Notes under the pieces: model-generated | Seen by the model: the letters and a program-made list of their open reading frames with translations, nothing else | The model's database searches: none | Told to the model about the DNA's origin: nothing | Translations under genes and position numbers: made by a program | Part shown: in pieces, positions 27,606 through 39,926 of the stretch | How the letters are laid out: each line of letters opens with the position of its first letter | How positions within the stretch are numbered: the stretch's first letter is position 1 | Assembly (NCBI GenBank): GCA_021613535.1 | Contig: CP075495.1 | Location: 5,394,001-5,458,000, forward strand | From: Adineta vaga | Taxonomy: Eukaryota > Rotifera | Length of the DNA stretch: 64,000 bases | Direction of reading: 5' to 3'

Positions 27606-28570
27606 CAAAATTCAAAAACACTATTTCTTTTTTTTCTCTTTTATTGATATGTTTTGCGTTGATTTTTCTATAGAATTTTTTTATTATAATAAAAAGTTAA
27701 ACACTTCGACATTATTATCAAGAAAATACACACGATCTGAATCGGGTAAGTAGTAAATGAGACAATAGAAGTTTATGTACAAGAAGAAAATTCTTCATTT
27801 AATAATTATTTCTAGCAAATCTCAAATATCAACAAATACAAATTTCTATTTCATAGATGATATTAATTTCAATAGTGACATATGAGAAAATAACTAAAGT
27901 AGACTTAAAATATTAATTTCTTACGAACGAAATCAATACTCACAAAATACAACAACAACAACAACATGTTCGAAGAATAGAATAAAAGTATAGTGCAATG
28001 TCAGAGATGTTATCAATAGTACACGATCGAAAAGAACGTATTCCGTAACTTCAAAGAAATTAATTATTAATTTTATATTTTCCTGACTGTGATTCTAATA
28101 TACACTTGTACGATGGGTATGCATACGTCAATATATTTTCTTCTTTCTTTCGCTTTTTCGTCAATGTCACGGGTAATGTATCAATCAATCGATACATTCG
28201 GACAAAAAAAATCAGTCAAGGATGATAATACTAGCCACATATATAAGACATAGGCGAATGCATACTTTTCTTTACGTTTTAGACAGAAAAATCGAAATGA
28301 TTATGTTATGTCAATAGTGTTGTTGTTTTTCATGATAGAATATATCAGAAGAAAAATATCGTGTTGACGAAAATAAAGATTTGTTTACTGACAATCTGTG
28401 GACGAGAGAAAAAACAAATTAATAAGCATTCTATATTTTGAAAGAATGCGAGTGAGTATAAAGATTAAAAGGAAAAGATTACGATCACTGTAGTTCTTAA
28501 GATAACATTTTTTATTTTAGATCTATATAGTTATTTTATTATTATTATTTAAACAACTAGAGAATCATTC
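27606..28570. other. Intergenic, 3' UTR of the VIT gene and upstream of GT32
   Basis: About 965 bp. AATAAA at 27688-27693 is a good poly(A) signal for the VIT gene. A CAA-repeat tract lies near 27950-27965. No gene seen. Confidence 0.5.
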
Positions 28571-29596
28571 ATGTTTGTCGAAGCGTATGTACATCACCTA
28601 TTAACAATCGCTCGTTCGAAACATGTTCGTACATTATCCTTAGCATTGTTTGTTATTATATTTATATTCTTCTTTCGATATAATATAATAACGCTTGTTT
28701 ATATTGTTCAAACATATCTCAGATGGTATCGTTTTTCTTCTGGAGTAATAACTTCAAAAGATAATTTCGATACGACAATGGCAAGTTATCCATTGAATCA
28801 AACATCAGCACAGTGGAATTATACTGATGCTGTTCCGGCTATTCTACATCATATTGTTATTGGTAATATTGATCTAAGTCAACGGCCAACATGGTTAGCA
28901 GCACGAGATTCTTGTTTAAAATGGCATCCCAATTATGAATATCGATTTTGGAATGATTCATTAGCGGAAGTATTCATTCAAAAAGAATATCCATGGTTTT
29001 TCGAAACATGGAAAAGTTATTCCTATCCAATTCAACGTGCTGATAGTTTACGATATCTTGTTCTATATCGATATGGTGGCATTTTTCTTGATATGGATCT
29101 TCATTGTCGCCGATCATTAGGACCACTTCGTCGTTTTGATTTTATATCACCAGCTGCTTATCCTGTTGGTATATCCAATGGTTTTCTTATGGTTTCAGCA
29201 CGTCATCCATTTTTTGAAGTTCTTGTCAATCAATTAACATTATTTGATCGAAATTTTATTCTACCTTATGCAACAGTTATGTTTTCAACTGGTTGTATGT
29301 ATTTATCAGCACAATATTCACTCTATAATGATCGACATCGATTAAGATTATTAGATTATAAACAGCATCGCTTGAGTGGACGTATTTCTACACCATTATT
29401 TCATCATCAAGGCAGTAGTAGTTGGCATGCAAACGATGCAGCATCTATCAAAAGAATATATAATATTCTCTATCGTCTGATATATCATCGAAATTTTATT
29501 TTTTTAAATTTATTTCTAATTATTATTGTTCTATCAATTTTATCATGTCGACGAAGAAATGAATCTAACAAATTAGGAAAAAACATTTTGCTGTAA
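28571..29596 (+). CDS. GT32 glycosyltransferase, inositol-phosphoceramide mannosyltransferase-like
   Basis: An intronless frame of 341 residues. It has an N-terminal membrane anchor (about residues 22-44), the sugar-transferase core with PAILHHIVIG, then QRADSLRYLVLYRYGG followed by the DxD metal/nucleotide-sugar site (D-M-D), and a C-terminal hydrophobic segment (about residues 304-325). This is the layout of the OCH1/SUR1/CSH1 group (Gly_transf_sug), whose fungal members add mannose to inositol phosphoceramide in the Golgi. Family assignment is from motifs; substrate is inference. Animals normally lack inositol-phosphoceramide mannosylation, so a fungal or bacterial origin by transfer is plausible, and lack of introns fits. 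It lies 147 bp upstream of PIGL on the same strand. Confidence 0.8.
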   Translation: MFVEAYVHHLLTIARSKHVRTLSLALFVIIFIFFFRYNIITLVYIVQTYLRWYRFSSGVITSKDNFDTTMASYPLNQTSAQWNYTDAVPAILHHIVIGNIDLSQRPTWLAARDSCLKWHPNYEYRFWNDSLAEVFIQKEYPWFFETWKSYSYPIQRADSLRYLVLYRYGGIFLDMDLHCRRSLGPLRRFDFISPAAYPVGISNGFLMVSARHPFFEVLVNQLTLFDRNFILPYATVMFSTGCMYLSAQYSLYNDRHRLRLLDYKQHRLSGRISTPLFHHQGSSSWHANDAASIKRIYNILYRLIYHRNFIFLNLFLIIIVLSILSCRRRNESNKLGKNILL

Positions 29597-29673
29597 ATGA
29601 TTGATCTGTTTTTTTTTCAAAAGGAGTTCGATCCGTCCATTAGTAGCAAATTCTTTAAAATATTAAATTTTGA

Positions 29674-29679
29674 AATAAA
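29674..29679 (+). promoter_or_regulatory. Poly(A) signal AATAAA for the GT32 gene
   Basis: Canonical hexamer 78 bp after the GT32 stop and about 70 bp before the PIGL start. Confidence 0.55.
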
Positions 29680-29719
29680 GAAAATATCTAATGATGAAGA
29701 ATCTAAATTATTTTTTGTG

Positions 29720-29731
29720 CTACTTTTTTAG
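29720..29731 (+). promoter_or_regulatory. Candidate trans-splice (or 5' UTR) acceptor before PIGL
   Basis: A pyrimidine tract ending in TTTTTTAG lies 12 bp before ATG 29744. With the short gap to the upstream gene, it would fit resolution of a two-gene transcript by spliced-leader addition, a process known in bdelloid rotifers. Confidence 0.4.
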
Positions 29732-29743
29732 ATTAAATCGTTA

Positions 29744-30766
29744 ATGAATCGAATGGGCGGACATTTACGAAAACTTTGGTTTAACGAACGAAAATATTCT
29801 CATATCTTATTAGATGAAACCGATGAAGCGTTATTACCAAACAACTACGTACATAAACATTCCTTTCGAATAACCAATATTCGATTACTTCCTCGATTTT
29901 ATCAATGGATATGTAGCCATAAATGTTTATTTTTTCTAATTATTTTTATGGGTGTACCCATATTACTGTATCTATTTCTACTTGTTTTATCTACAAATCA
30001 AGCATTGATTCCAAAAGATTTTCGAACAAATGTTCTGCGACGATTGTTATTAGTTGTTGCTCATCCTGATGATGAATGCTTGTTTTTCTCACCTACGTTA
30101 CGTGTTTTACAAAGTCAACATGATATTGAATTGAATTTGCTAGTATTTTCACGTGGAAATCATGTAGGTTTAGGTGATATTCGTGCTCGAGAATTACTCG
30201 GTTCATGTCGTGTATTAAATATTCCACACGAACGTTGTTTATCATTAGATTTACCTAATATACAGGATAATCCGAAAGTTTGGTGGTCGGAACAACAACT
30301 TATTCCTATCATTAACAAATACAGTCATTTATGGTCTATCGATTTACTTATTACATTCGATGATCAAGGTGTGTCAGGCCATATAAATCATCGAGCTGTC
30401 GCATCGGCTATTCGTCAAATAATAACGCGCAATAATAATACAATGATAAGAAAAGCATATGAATTAAAATCAGTTTCGCTTCTTCGTAAATACTCATCAA
30501 TCTTAGATATTTACGTGGTATTTATGTCATTCATCCCACGATTTTTTCGTTCTCTATTTTCCCACGTTATTCCGTATAATTTAATTTCTCCACCTGATGC
30601 ATCTCGAATGCTTTTAATCAATACTCCTCATGATTACATGGTTGCACGTACTGCTTTTGCTAGTCATCAAAGTCAATATAGTTGGGATCGACATCTATAC
30701 ATGATTGTCAGTCGTTATATGTTTATCAATGAACTAAATTGTATAGAAAAAGGAAACATAGTTTGA
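29744..30766 (+). CDS. PIGL: N-acetylglucosaminyl-phosphatidylinositol de-N-acetylase
   Basis: An intronless frame of 340 residues. A membrane anchor (about residues 64-88, LFFLIIFMGVPILLYLFL) precedes the PIG-L/LmbE deacetylase domain. The zinc-binding signature AHPDDE is near residue 108, FSRGNHVGLGDIRARE follows, and the second metal-ligand region GHINHRAV is near residue 212. Known reaction: removal of the acetyl group from GlcNAc-PI, step two of GPI-anchor synthesis on the cytosolic face of the ER. The N-terminal region before the anchor (about 60 residues) is longer than in mammals. The gene ends 60 bp from the stop of the convergent FAD oxidoreductase. AATAAA at 30781-30786 is its poly(A) signal, inside that short gap. 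Confidence 0.92.
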   Translation: MNRMGGHLRKLWFNERKYSHILLDETDEALLPNNYVHKHSFRITNIRLLPRFYQWICSHKCLFFLIIFMGVPILLYLFLLVLSTNQALIPKDFRTNVLRRLLLVVAHPDDECLFFSPTLRVLQSQHDIELNLLVFSRGNHVGLGDIRARELLGSCRVLNIPHERCLSLDLPNIQDNPKVWWSEQQLIPIINKYSHLWSIDLLITFDDQGVSGHINHRAVASAIRQIITRNNNTMIRKAYELKSVSLLRKYSSILDIYVVFMSFIPRFFRSLFSHVIPYNLISPPDASRMLLINTPHDYMVARTAFASHQSQYSWDRHLYMIVSRYMFINELNCIEKGNIV

Positions 30767-30780
30767 TATTTTGTTGAAAT

Positions 30781-30786
30781 AATAAA
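30781..30786 (+). promoter_or_regulatory. Poly(A) signal AATAAA for PIGL
   Basis: Lies 15 bp after the PIGL stop and 41 bp before the stop codon of the opposing FAD gene, so the two transcripts probably overlap at their 3' ends. Confidence 0.55.
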
Positions 30787-30826
30787 ACATAGTTGAACGA
30801 ATATCGTTATTTTGAATTTACATTGA

Positions 30827-32544
30827 TCAATCACAATGACCTCGTGGATAATGTAACGGTACACCATCTTTCAATAATCTTTCTTGTAAACGATTGATAT
30901 TCACTACTTGTACGTCGATATGACCATCTAAAATTGAATAAACAGCTGCATATCCAGCAGCACCACCTAATAACATAAAATGCGGTTCTACACGTGTAGC
31001 TGAATAGGCTACATGTGTCGCAGCATGACATACAGGAACAAGTAAATTTGTGACTTCATTTCGTTTTGGTAATAGTATCGAATAAGGTATTTCAAAAACA
31101 GGTCCACTTTGCGATCCATTAACATGTGCAATTTCTTGAAATATGGCTCCTTCATTATTGACATACGATCCATTTACTGTACGTGTTACAACATGAATAT
31201 CATATCGCCAACTACCTAATGCAATGGTATCATTACGACATAAACCACTAAGAACATGATTTTGTGTAAAAACTTGATCATTAACTAAACGAAGACCTTC
31301 ACGAACATAGAGTTGCGGGGGAATGTGACTATTTTCAGGCCATTGATCATTGCATAGTCCATAGTTTTCTATTGACTTTCGTGTTGCTTCTGGAACTAAT
31401 GGAGATGTTAACAGATACCAAAGCATACCGAGAACATAATCAGACACACTTTGTGCAACATAAAGACGATCTTCTGCTGTTCCATTAACATAATTTCGAT
31501 TTATATTAATAGCATCACTTGTAAAAGCACTTCCAGCACTGTCACACATATCAAATTTATCACCGTCAGGATAACCACGATAGGATAGTATATCAACAAG
31601 TTTGCTTAATGGTGGTCCTTGTGGATATTGTTTTGATGCGATCAATGAATTGATATATCTTTGTAGAATAATAAAATTATTTGGATCATAATTAGTTGGT
31701 TTTACAAAGGGTGCTTGTTTCTTCTTTGTTGTTGTAAGACACAAACGATATGAATATCCCATCATATTTAAATCTGCAGAACCAACTGATTCTAATTTCT
31801 CTGATGAGACATAGGGTGCTAATGTTCCATTATCTAAACTAGCATTCACAGGATAATTAGGAATGAAATTAGAAAATGATGTATATGGTCGAACACCAGC
31901 GAATGATTCATTATATTGATCATGTGATTCTCTTCCCCATGTAAATGATGCACCAGAAAAGCGAACAAGATCACCCTCATAACTAGCATCAATCCATACA
32001 GATGCATTCCATACACGTTGACCATTCTTTGTCGTTACTTGAACAATACGAGTACCATTCATGACAATACTTTTATCTATCAATGGTCCAACGTCTGTAA
32101 TCAGTTGAATATTTGAATGCATCGAAAGTAAATCAAGAAAACTTTGTCGACTAATATTCATATCTGGTTGATAGATTGGATGTGAAACATTTTTGTAATA
32201 CTTATAATTATTATTCACCCAATCTTGTACAATAGATCCTGGAACTAGCAATCAACCAAAGGGAAGATATCGGTAAAATTATACAAGAATTTTAGTATGA
32301 ATAGCTTACTGGTAACTTCGGAACCAAGATCACGTAAACCAATACCACCAGCTGCAGCCATTCCACCTATGTAAGATGTTGGTTCAATGATAACAATTGA
32401 GAAAGATGATGCTAATCGAGCTGCTGTAATAGCTGCAGCAATTCCACCAGGTGTTGCTCCAAAAATGGCAACATCGTAAGCAATACTTACTGAATAGTAA
32501 GCGAATAGGAAAATGATACTCGAATATAAATGTAATTTAAACAT
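30827..32544 (-). CDS. Secreted FAD-dependent oxidoreductase (FAD_oxidored family)
   Basis: Exons 32310-32544 and 30827-32244 with a 65-bp intron give 550 residues. A signal peptide (about residues 1-22) is followed directly by the dinucleotide-binding strand VAIFGATPGGIAAAI, a GxxxGG-type variant of the FAD site. Conserved blocks of the family are visible: SYIGGMAAAGGIG, DLGSEVT, VWIDASYEGDL and a C-terminal GGAAGYAAVY. Known members are bacterial and fungal flavoproteins of poorly known substrate, often linked to sugar or xenobiotic oxidation. Many N-x-S/T sites fit passage through the secretory route. A bacterial-like origin with one acquired intron is plausible. An acceptor-like TTTAG lies about 20 bp upstream of the start on this strand. 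Confidence 0.82.
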
Positions 32545-33392
32545 TATTACGATAAAATTATCGTCTAAACCAGGTAAAAAACAGCCATCTTTTAATAGAT
32601 ACTCTCTTATCTTTCCTATCTATGTCTCTTACTATTGGTGAAGATTATCTTGCAAAATAAAAACTAACAGCAACTACATTATCAGTTCAAGATACGATAT
32701 TTCTTTTTACATCTAATTTGGGTTAGAACATTCTATTATATTTTATGAAATTCCTATTATAGTTTTCAATATTAATTCGGGAATAATATCTTTATTTAAA
32801 TTTTTCTTACTAGTAAATGATCGAATCATATAAACTTTTCGTTGTAGATCGTTCCTCTTTCATTCCACAAAGAAACATTTAAACAGAAAAAAAAGAACGG
32901 AAAAGTAAATGAAATAAACTTGAATGAAAATTTAGTACATTATATTAAAAGAAACATAAAAAGAGTATCATAAATTAAAAGCGAAAGGACAAGAAAGAAG
33001 ACGAAAGTCTATCGCAAACGTTTTTCCATTTCCATTAGGTTATTGAAAATCGAAAATGTCATCGATAAGCTTAAAGCAAGAAAAGACAAGAATGAAAAGC
33101 TATACCAAATAAATCATATGAAACACCGTTGCCCCCTATCTATATGACATACACAAAAAAATGTTTGTTTTATATACATATAACAAGGTATGTTCAGTAC
33201 AAGTTCACAATCAACGTACAGAAAATAATCAATCACACGTTGTTCTAAGGAAAGTAATCAACTATGATAACGATACACAAGACATCACTGTTTAAGACAC
33301 ATTTTGGTTGATTAAATGAATGAAAAAGAAATCTTATAAATGATAAAAGAAATACGTAGTAAGATAATAATATTCATAATTTTGCATTAACT
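32545..33392. other. Intergenic between the FAD gene promoter and the HIP1 3' end
   Basis: 848 bp, A-rich on the + strand; no credible gene or RNA. Confidence 0.5.
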
Positions 33393-36300
33393 TTAATTGT
33401 GTACAGTATTGGCAGCATCCTAAAGAAAAAAGAGTAAAAGTTTTACAAATCATTTCAACAATAGAATAAAATTCTCATGTCACAGGCAAACAAAACTAGC
33501 GATATAATGCAAAACCTCTCTATTGTTAGTCAAATTAAGAAAAAATATAGCAAAAATAACAAGCTTCTTCGTTACCAAATTGGAGATAGCCTATAATTGA
33601 TAGTCAATGTTAAATGTAGAATATGTTTATTTTATGTATAACTACAAGACTAAAACTTCTAAGATGTGCAACTTACATTTTGATCCCAACCAGCTTCTTC
33701 ACCTGCCATTTGATAATGTTGTTTTCGTAATTTATACAATTGTTGTTTAGCTTGTTCTAATGCTTTTTCTAATTCAAGAACTTTTACTTGTGCATCCATT
33801 TCCTTTCGTTTCGTTTGATGTAGACTCAATGAACTGAAATCCATTGTACCTGAAATAATAAAATATTTTCAAATAACATCATTCATTTCACCATTGAATA
33901 CTATTGACAACTAAACATGTACGAATCTTTATAGAGAACTTACTCTTTTCTTCAATAATTGCCGCACAATTCTTCGCTGTTGCAACGACTTGTGCAGTAG
34001 ATGCATTGACTGATTTCGATGCTTGTGAAAGTGCTTCACGATTTTTCGATTCACGATCAGCTTTAACCTTTTTAAAGAAAAATACCATCTTATTACTAGA
34101 TTCTTTACGACATGATTTGCTTACATTTGATGCTGCAACCAGTTGTGCTGTTGCTGCAGCAATTTCTTGTGAACAAGCAATAATCTCTTCAAATTTACCA
34201 TTACCACTTAAGAGATGATCGGCCGATTCACTAGAAAAAGATCAAACAATTTTCTATTTATATTCTCAGAAGTACATCATCAAAGTTTCAATTAAACATA
34301 AGGAGAAAAAAGAATGAACATGCTCATGCAAATTAGATTAAAGCATTTTATGTGTTTCTTCAAAATTAATAACGAAAGAAAAACTCCAAAATAAAAGTAC
34401 AAATATGTCTGTGACATGCGGTGATCTCACACACTCTAAATTGACTAGAAAACACAGCAGATTTTTTGAACGCACAGAACATTGTTATTATCGTCAAGAA
34501 AACTAGATGTTTTTTCACTATTTATATATATATATATATAGACAAAGAGAATTTCGAATTAATTTTACTAAATCACAAAAAACAATTATAGATTGTACTA
34601 ACTTACATTAAAACTTTGGCATTAACACCAACATTTTTAGCAGCAGAAACGAGACCTTCTGTCCATTTATGATTTTTTGTATAAAATTCACGTGCACTTG
34701 CTGTACCCTATTCATTACAATCAAGAGATATTTTGTTTTCAAAACTCACTACAAAAACTATCTTACTCGGCCTTGAGAAACAATTTCCTTTTGAAGATCA
34801 CGTGCTTTGATTATTAAAGCTTTTATTGTTTGCATTAATTTACCACATGAATCAAGTATTTGTCCATTAACCTCGCATTTAATTCCTGTATCTTGTTCAC
34901 GAGATTTTGCCATCATTTCCTATGAAAACAAAAAAGCGTACATCATAGATGAATTGAAATAATTCTATCTATCTATTCATTATACTTCAAGTTGTCGAAC
35001 GGCTTCATCAATTGTTTCATGAGTTGATTGTAATTCTTTTTCAACAAGATCACCTAATTCTTCTTTGCTGATATCCAATACCTTGAATTAAAACAGTGAA
35101 TTAATTGATTTGTTTAAACAAACAAACATTAACTAACCTTGGGTAAAAGTATTGTTGCTTTGTCAATAAGAGAATTTAATCGACGTATTAATTCATTCGA
35201 TTGTTTATCAAAATCAATGTTTGTTGATGCTAAAAATAGAAACAAATTAGGTTTTGAATTTTGTCAAGATTGCATTACGAACGTGTTTGATAATTTGAAT
35301 ACAGATCAATGCATTGTAAAGTTACATCACGACAATTATCAGCTAAGACAACACTTTGATCAATATCTTGTACAAGATTAGACGTAGCTTTGCCATGAAC
35401 AACAATATCCACCATGCAGTTAGCCAATAAAATACATTCATTAAGAAATGGAAATGATGCAGCTAGAAAAGTTTCAATATCAAACAAAAAGTGTTTCAGG
35501 CTTTCATTTTTTCTCAACATGACTCAAAAATACTATAGTCTCTGACTATCTAAGTTCATGCCATAGTACGAACAATATTTAAAGGTGCATGTAAAAGCTT
35601 ATTTCTGAAGAATGGAAATGTCAATACTAACATTCATCGTCAGCTGTTTGTTTTTTCCATAAATCTTGTGTATTCTTCGTACTAGCTATAGCATTTCGAA
35701 GTTTTGATAGAAGATATTCAGGACCACTTTTACAATTTAATAGTTCAATATCTTTTGTACGTTCAACACCATCATGCATTTGATTAATACAAAATGTTAA
35801 AATTGAATCTAAAAATGACAAGAAATCAATACACATTCTAACTATGGATTGAAATTGATGCTTACACTTATATTGTTGTTTAAAATTATTCATCATATTT
35901 GCATGATTTGTCTGCATTAATTTTTGATTATCAGTAGTTGTAACGAATTTTTGTGCCCATTCACGTGTTAATGCTTCTAAATCAGCAACACGATGTTCTA
36001 ATTCTTCTTTTTCATGAATCAAATCAATTAGACTCTCTTCATTTTCCTTTTAGAAGAAAAAAAACACGATTAATCAATTGATAGTTTAAACTATAAAGTT
36101 GATTTACTCGATTTTTGGATAATAAATCTCCTCGATCACATTCAGCTTCTCTTAATTTCCGTTCGAATTCCAATTTATCATTTTCTAATCGATTGTGAAT
36201 GGATGATTTTTCATTTTCTAATTCTCGATAACGAGCTTCGGCACTCTAAAACGATGAGAAAAAAACCACATTAGATTCATTAATTTGAAAACTAGAAATA

Positions 36301-39300
36301 ATCACTTGTTTTGCATTTTCAACTTCTTTAATACGTTCTGTTGTTGTTATGGTTGTTGTTTGATAATCATTACGTTCATTTGTTAATGCTGCTATTCGAT
36401 TTTGTAATTCCTATTTTAATATAGAATTTCAAATAAAATTGAACAAATTCTTTCAGACGCTTACACTTTCTCGTTCTTCCATCGATAGTTTTAACTCGTT
36501 TATTTCTTTTCGAACTTGTTCTTTTTCTCGATTCGATATCTCTAATTGTTTTTCAAGTTGCTAATAACAAAGACATGTGAGCAAGGAGAAAGGATTATAA
36601 GCAGAAGCAAGTACCTCATTGTCATGCTTTAGATCTGTTATGATACCATTCGATTCGTTTAATTTAGCATCATTAGTAGTATTTACAGATTTTAATTGGT
36701 CAATGATATTTAATAATTCCTTTATAGAAGGATAAGAATATGAATTTACTCAAAAGACAACAACAACAATAATGGAATTTACTTTTGTTTTCTGTTCATA
36801 TTCATGCTGAATAATGTTTAATTTCTGATCAAATTCGTTAGTTTTAGCTTGTAAAGTATCTTGCAATGTTTTATTCGTCATTTCATATCCTTCTATCGTT
36901 TTCTGATTTTCCTATAAATGATAAACACAATTCATCTAATATTTCGATGAATGCTTTCATATTATACTTTTGCAGTTGACTCATGTTGATCTATGACTTT
37001 AGTCAGATGACTTAATGTTTCTTCTAATTCATGTCGTTTTTCTTCACGTTCGACAAGTACCTTATAAGAGAAGAATACGAAAAACAACAACATGTTATGC
37101 TTTACATTCTTTCTATTGATACTTTAGTTTGATTTTCGAAACTGGCCGTTTCACGTTGAAGAACTTGTTTCTTATCATCAAGTTCTCGTGTTAATACTTC
37201 GATTCGTTCGATCTGATTCTGAATGGTTTTTTCTTGATTCTAGATGTGAAAAATAAGGAGCGCTTTCTTAAGCATCGTTAAGGCAGACAACATCTAAGTT
37301 TACTTGAGATTGATTTTCACTCTCATTCAAACGAAATCTCTGCTCTTCGATTTCTAGTTCAAATTGATCTCGTTGAGATTTCAATTTATTCATCTCGAAA
37401 TAGATTTTCTAATCGTAGATGGAAAGAAAACAAGATCAATCGTTTTTTCTTCTATAAAACACTCAGGGCAACTTACATCATTTGTTTGTCGTAATTGAAC
37501 AATTTCTCCATTGAGTTCTTCATGATTATGTTGTTTTAATTGTTCATAATCTGTTTTCATTCGATTAAATTCATCATCCATTTTCTGCAAAAAAATAAAG
37601 TATTCATTGCAAAAGACAATTTATATATGTTTTACTTTGTAACTTTCTTTTAATTGTGAATGTTCTTGATTTAGATTTGCTAATTGTTTTTTCATTTCGC
37701 CTTCCTACATGAAAAGAATTATCGATGTGAGATAATTATAAATTTTAATTCACACATACACGACGTAAAACGACAATATGTTCTTCACGAAGTTTATTAT
37801 AAACTTCGAGTAATTTATTGAATTTTTCATCCGAATTTGATTTTTCTAAATAGGAAACTTTCGGAGATACATTATAAAGATTTTGAATTTACTTTCTAGT
37901 GCATGCATTTCTTCGACACGTCGTTGATTATCTAAGTGTTGACGAAGTTGATCTTCAAGTTGTAATCGATGCTAAATTTAGAGACAAATCATTATCATAA
38001 TTATAATAAAAATTCTATTTTGAATTTACATTTCTTTCTGTTGTTAATTCCGTATCTTTAGCAGCAATAAGTCGATGTAATTCATCGGTTTCTGAACGAT
38101 TTTCTCGTAACATCATATCACACTAGATCGAAATCAAAACACACATAGAAAAACTTTCAAATTAAAGTTTTTTTTCTTTACTTTTAATAATCTTTGTTCC
38201 AAATCAGTAATTTCATTAGATCTATTAGAAATGAAAAAAAAAGTAATTTTTCAAAACATATTCGATAAAAATCTAAACAAACCGGTCAGATACATGTCCA
38301 TTTGGTGGCCAATCATCATTCATTGCAAAACTTACAGTTGAACGTGTCTAAATAGAAAGTACAGACAGCATAACGATCTGATCGAAAACTTTTTCTTACA
38401 TCATCACTTGTATCGATAAGAATATCATCAACTGCGTTTGTTTGTTCCGGTGGTGGTGTATGTATAATAGCAATAGGAGTTTGATAATTTTTGATATCAT
38501 CTTTTAATTTAAAATTCGGTGGATTCTATAAAGAATGAAAACGAAAATTACTAAATATACGAATAACAACTATTGACATACATCTGGTAAAATTGGTACT
38601 TTGATTAAATCTCGAAAATATTGTAATGTTGATGATTGTTCATAAAAACGTTTTAATCGTCGAAATTGCTCCATTAATCGTTGTCGATGTCCTTGTAATG
38701 TATCACCAGGCAAACCTAAACAATAAAGATTGAATTAAACTTAATAATTAAAAGATTTTCTTACTCTCATGAAGTTTAAAGAGAACTTTAACAATATAAT
38801 CATAAAGAATGCTCGAATCTTGTATACAAAGAATCAATGGATGAAGACGACATTGACCAATTGTTGTCATTGAATTCGCACGCGATTGATCCAATGATGT
38901 AAAAACAACTTCAACAAGACCCAAGATTTCTTCCATATAATCAAGTAATTCAATGCATAATTGAAAATATGCATCTAAATTTTCATTAAATATACGTCGA
39001 ATATCATTACGTTCACCAATAGATAAATTTCCAGCGAACGTTGGATTTCGTTCATGAAATGTTAATTTTGAAACCATTAAACGACAATAACGATATGTCA
39101 TCATACCATAACTTTGTCGAAGTGCACTCTATATCCGAGAGAAGAAAAAAACAAGATGTCATTCATTTGGAAAAAATATTTAGATATAAATATATATATG
39201 TGCAAATGAGCGAGCATAGAAATCGTTTCTAACAAACCATTTGACTTCCTCCGTGTATTTGTGTTTCCGAGAAAGGTGACTGAATGTATATATGTATATG

Positions 39301-39914
39301 TTAGTAAAACCGTTTTTAGTTTGAATTGATATATACGTCGAAGACTTACCCAAAATTTGCCTAGTTGTTCAAAATAAGGTGCTAATTGAACAGAATCATG
39401 CACCACCTAAATTAGAAAACATAAATATTTGATGAAATACTTCAATGTTGATTTAGAATAATAGTATACATGTTTATGACCATCTCTTAAAATTCGATGC
39501 ATAACATAGCAAAATTTCCAACAAATAATTGGATGTGATTCTAATTGAAGTCTCGTCATCATCGACCAAAATAGACGAGCACCTTCCAATCGAAATGTTC
39601 CAAGAATAAGATCTAAATCGATTCAAATAAATAAGATAATTCAAATGTATTTTTTTTCTTCAACTTACTTCGAACATGTTTTTCTTTTGCTGGTGCTTCA
39701 ACACTACTGATTGCTTTGGTTGCACTTTGCCACTAAAAACAAGAAAAGAAAAACAACAGCGACTTTGCAGTTGTATTTGATAAAACTGATATTATACTTG
39801 ACTCCATTCGAATTTATCTCGTTCAACTTGATCAGCTGCTTTTCGTCGTATAGGAATAGTTGTTACCAATTGATTTAAATTCACAGTACTCGGACGATGA
39901 TTGTAGACGCTCAT
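33393..39914 (-). CDS. Huntingtin-interacting protein 1 homologue (HIP1/HIP1R/Sla2)
   Basis: My model has 33 exons summing to 1280 residues. The ANTH domain is residues 1-290 (exons between 38582 and 39914), with the family phrase CWKFCYVMHRILRDGHKH and QCRLHPLILCIQDSSILYDY. A long coiled coil covers about residues 350-870. The talin-like I/LWEQ (THATCH) actin-binding domain fills the C-terminal third: LDISKEELGDLVEKELQST near 35050, GKFEEIIACSQEIAAATAQL near 34160, and ELEKALEQAKQQLYKLRKQH near 33750. Known role: links clathrin-coated membrane and PI(4,5)P2 to F-actin in endocytosis. It is longer than human HIP1 (1037) mainly in the coiled coil. The last exon is only 27 bp (33393-33419) behind a 257-bp intron; if skipped, the protein ends at 33659. 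ATG 39914 is preceded directly by an acceptor-like TTGAAG. Confidence 0.93.
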
Positions 39915-39926
39915 CTTCAATAAAAA
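39915..39926 (-). promoter_or_regulatory. Candidate splice acceptor directly before the HIP1 start codon
   Basis: On the minus strand a T-rich tract ends in AAG immediately before ATG. It could be a spliced-leader or 5' UTR acceptor. Confidence 0.35.
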
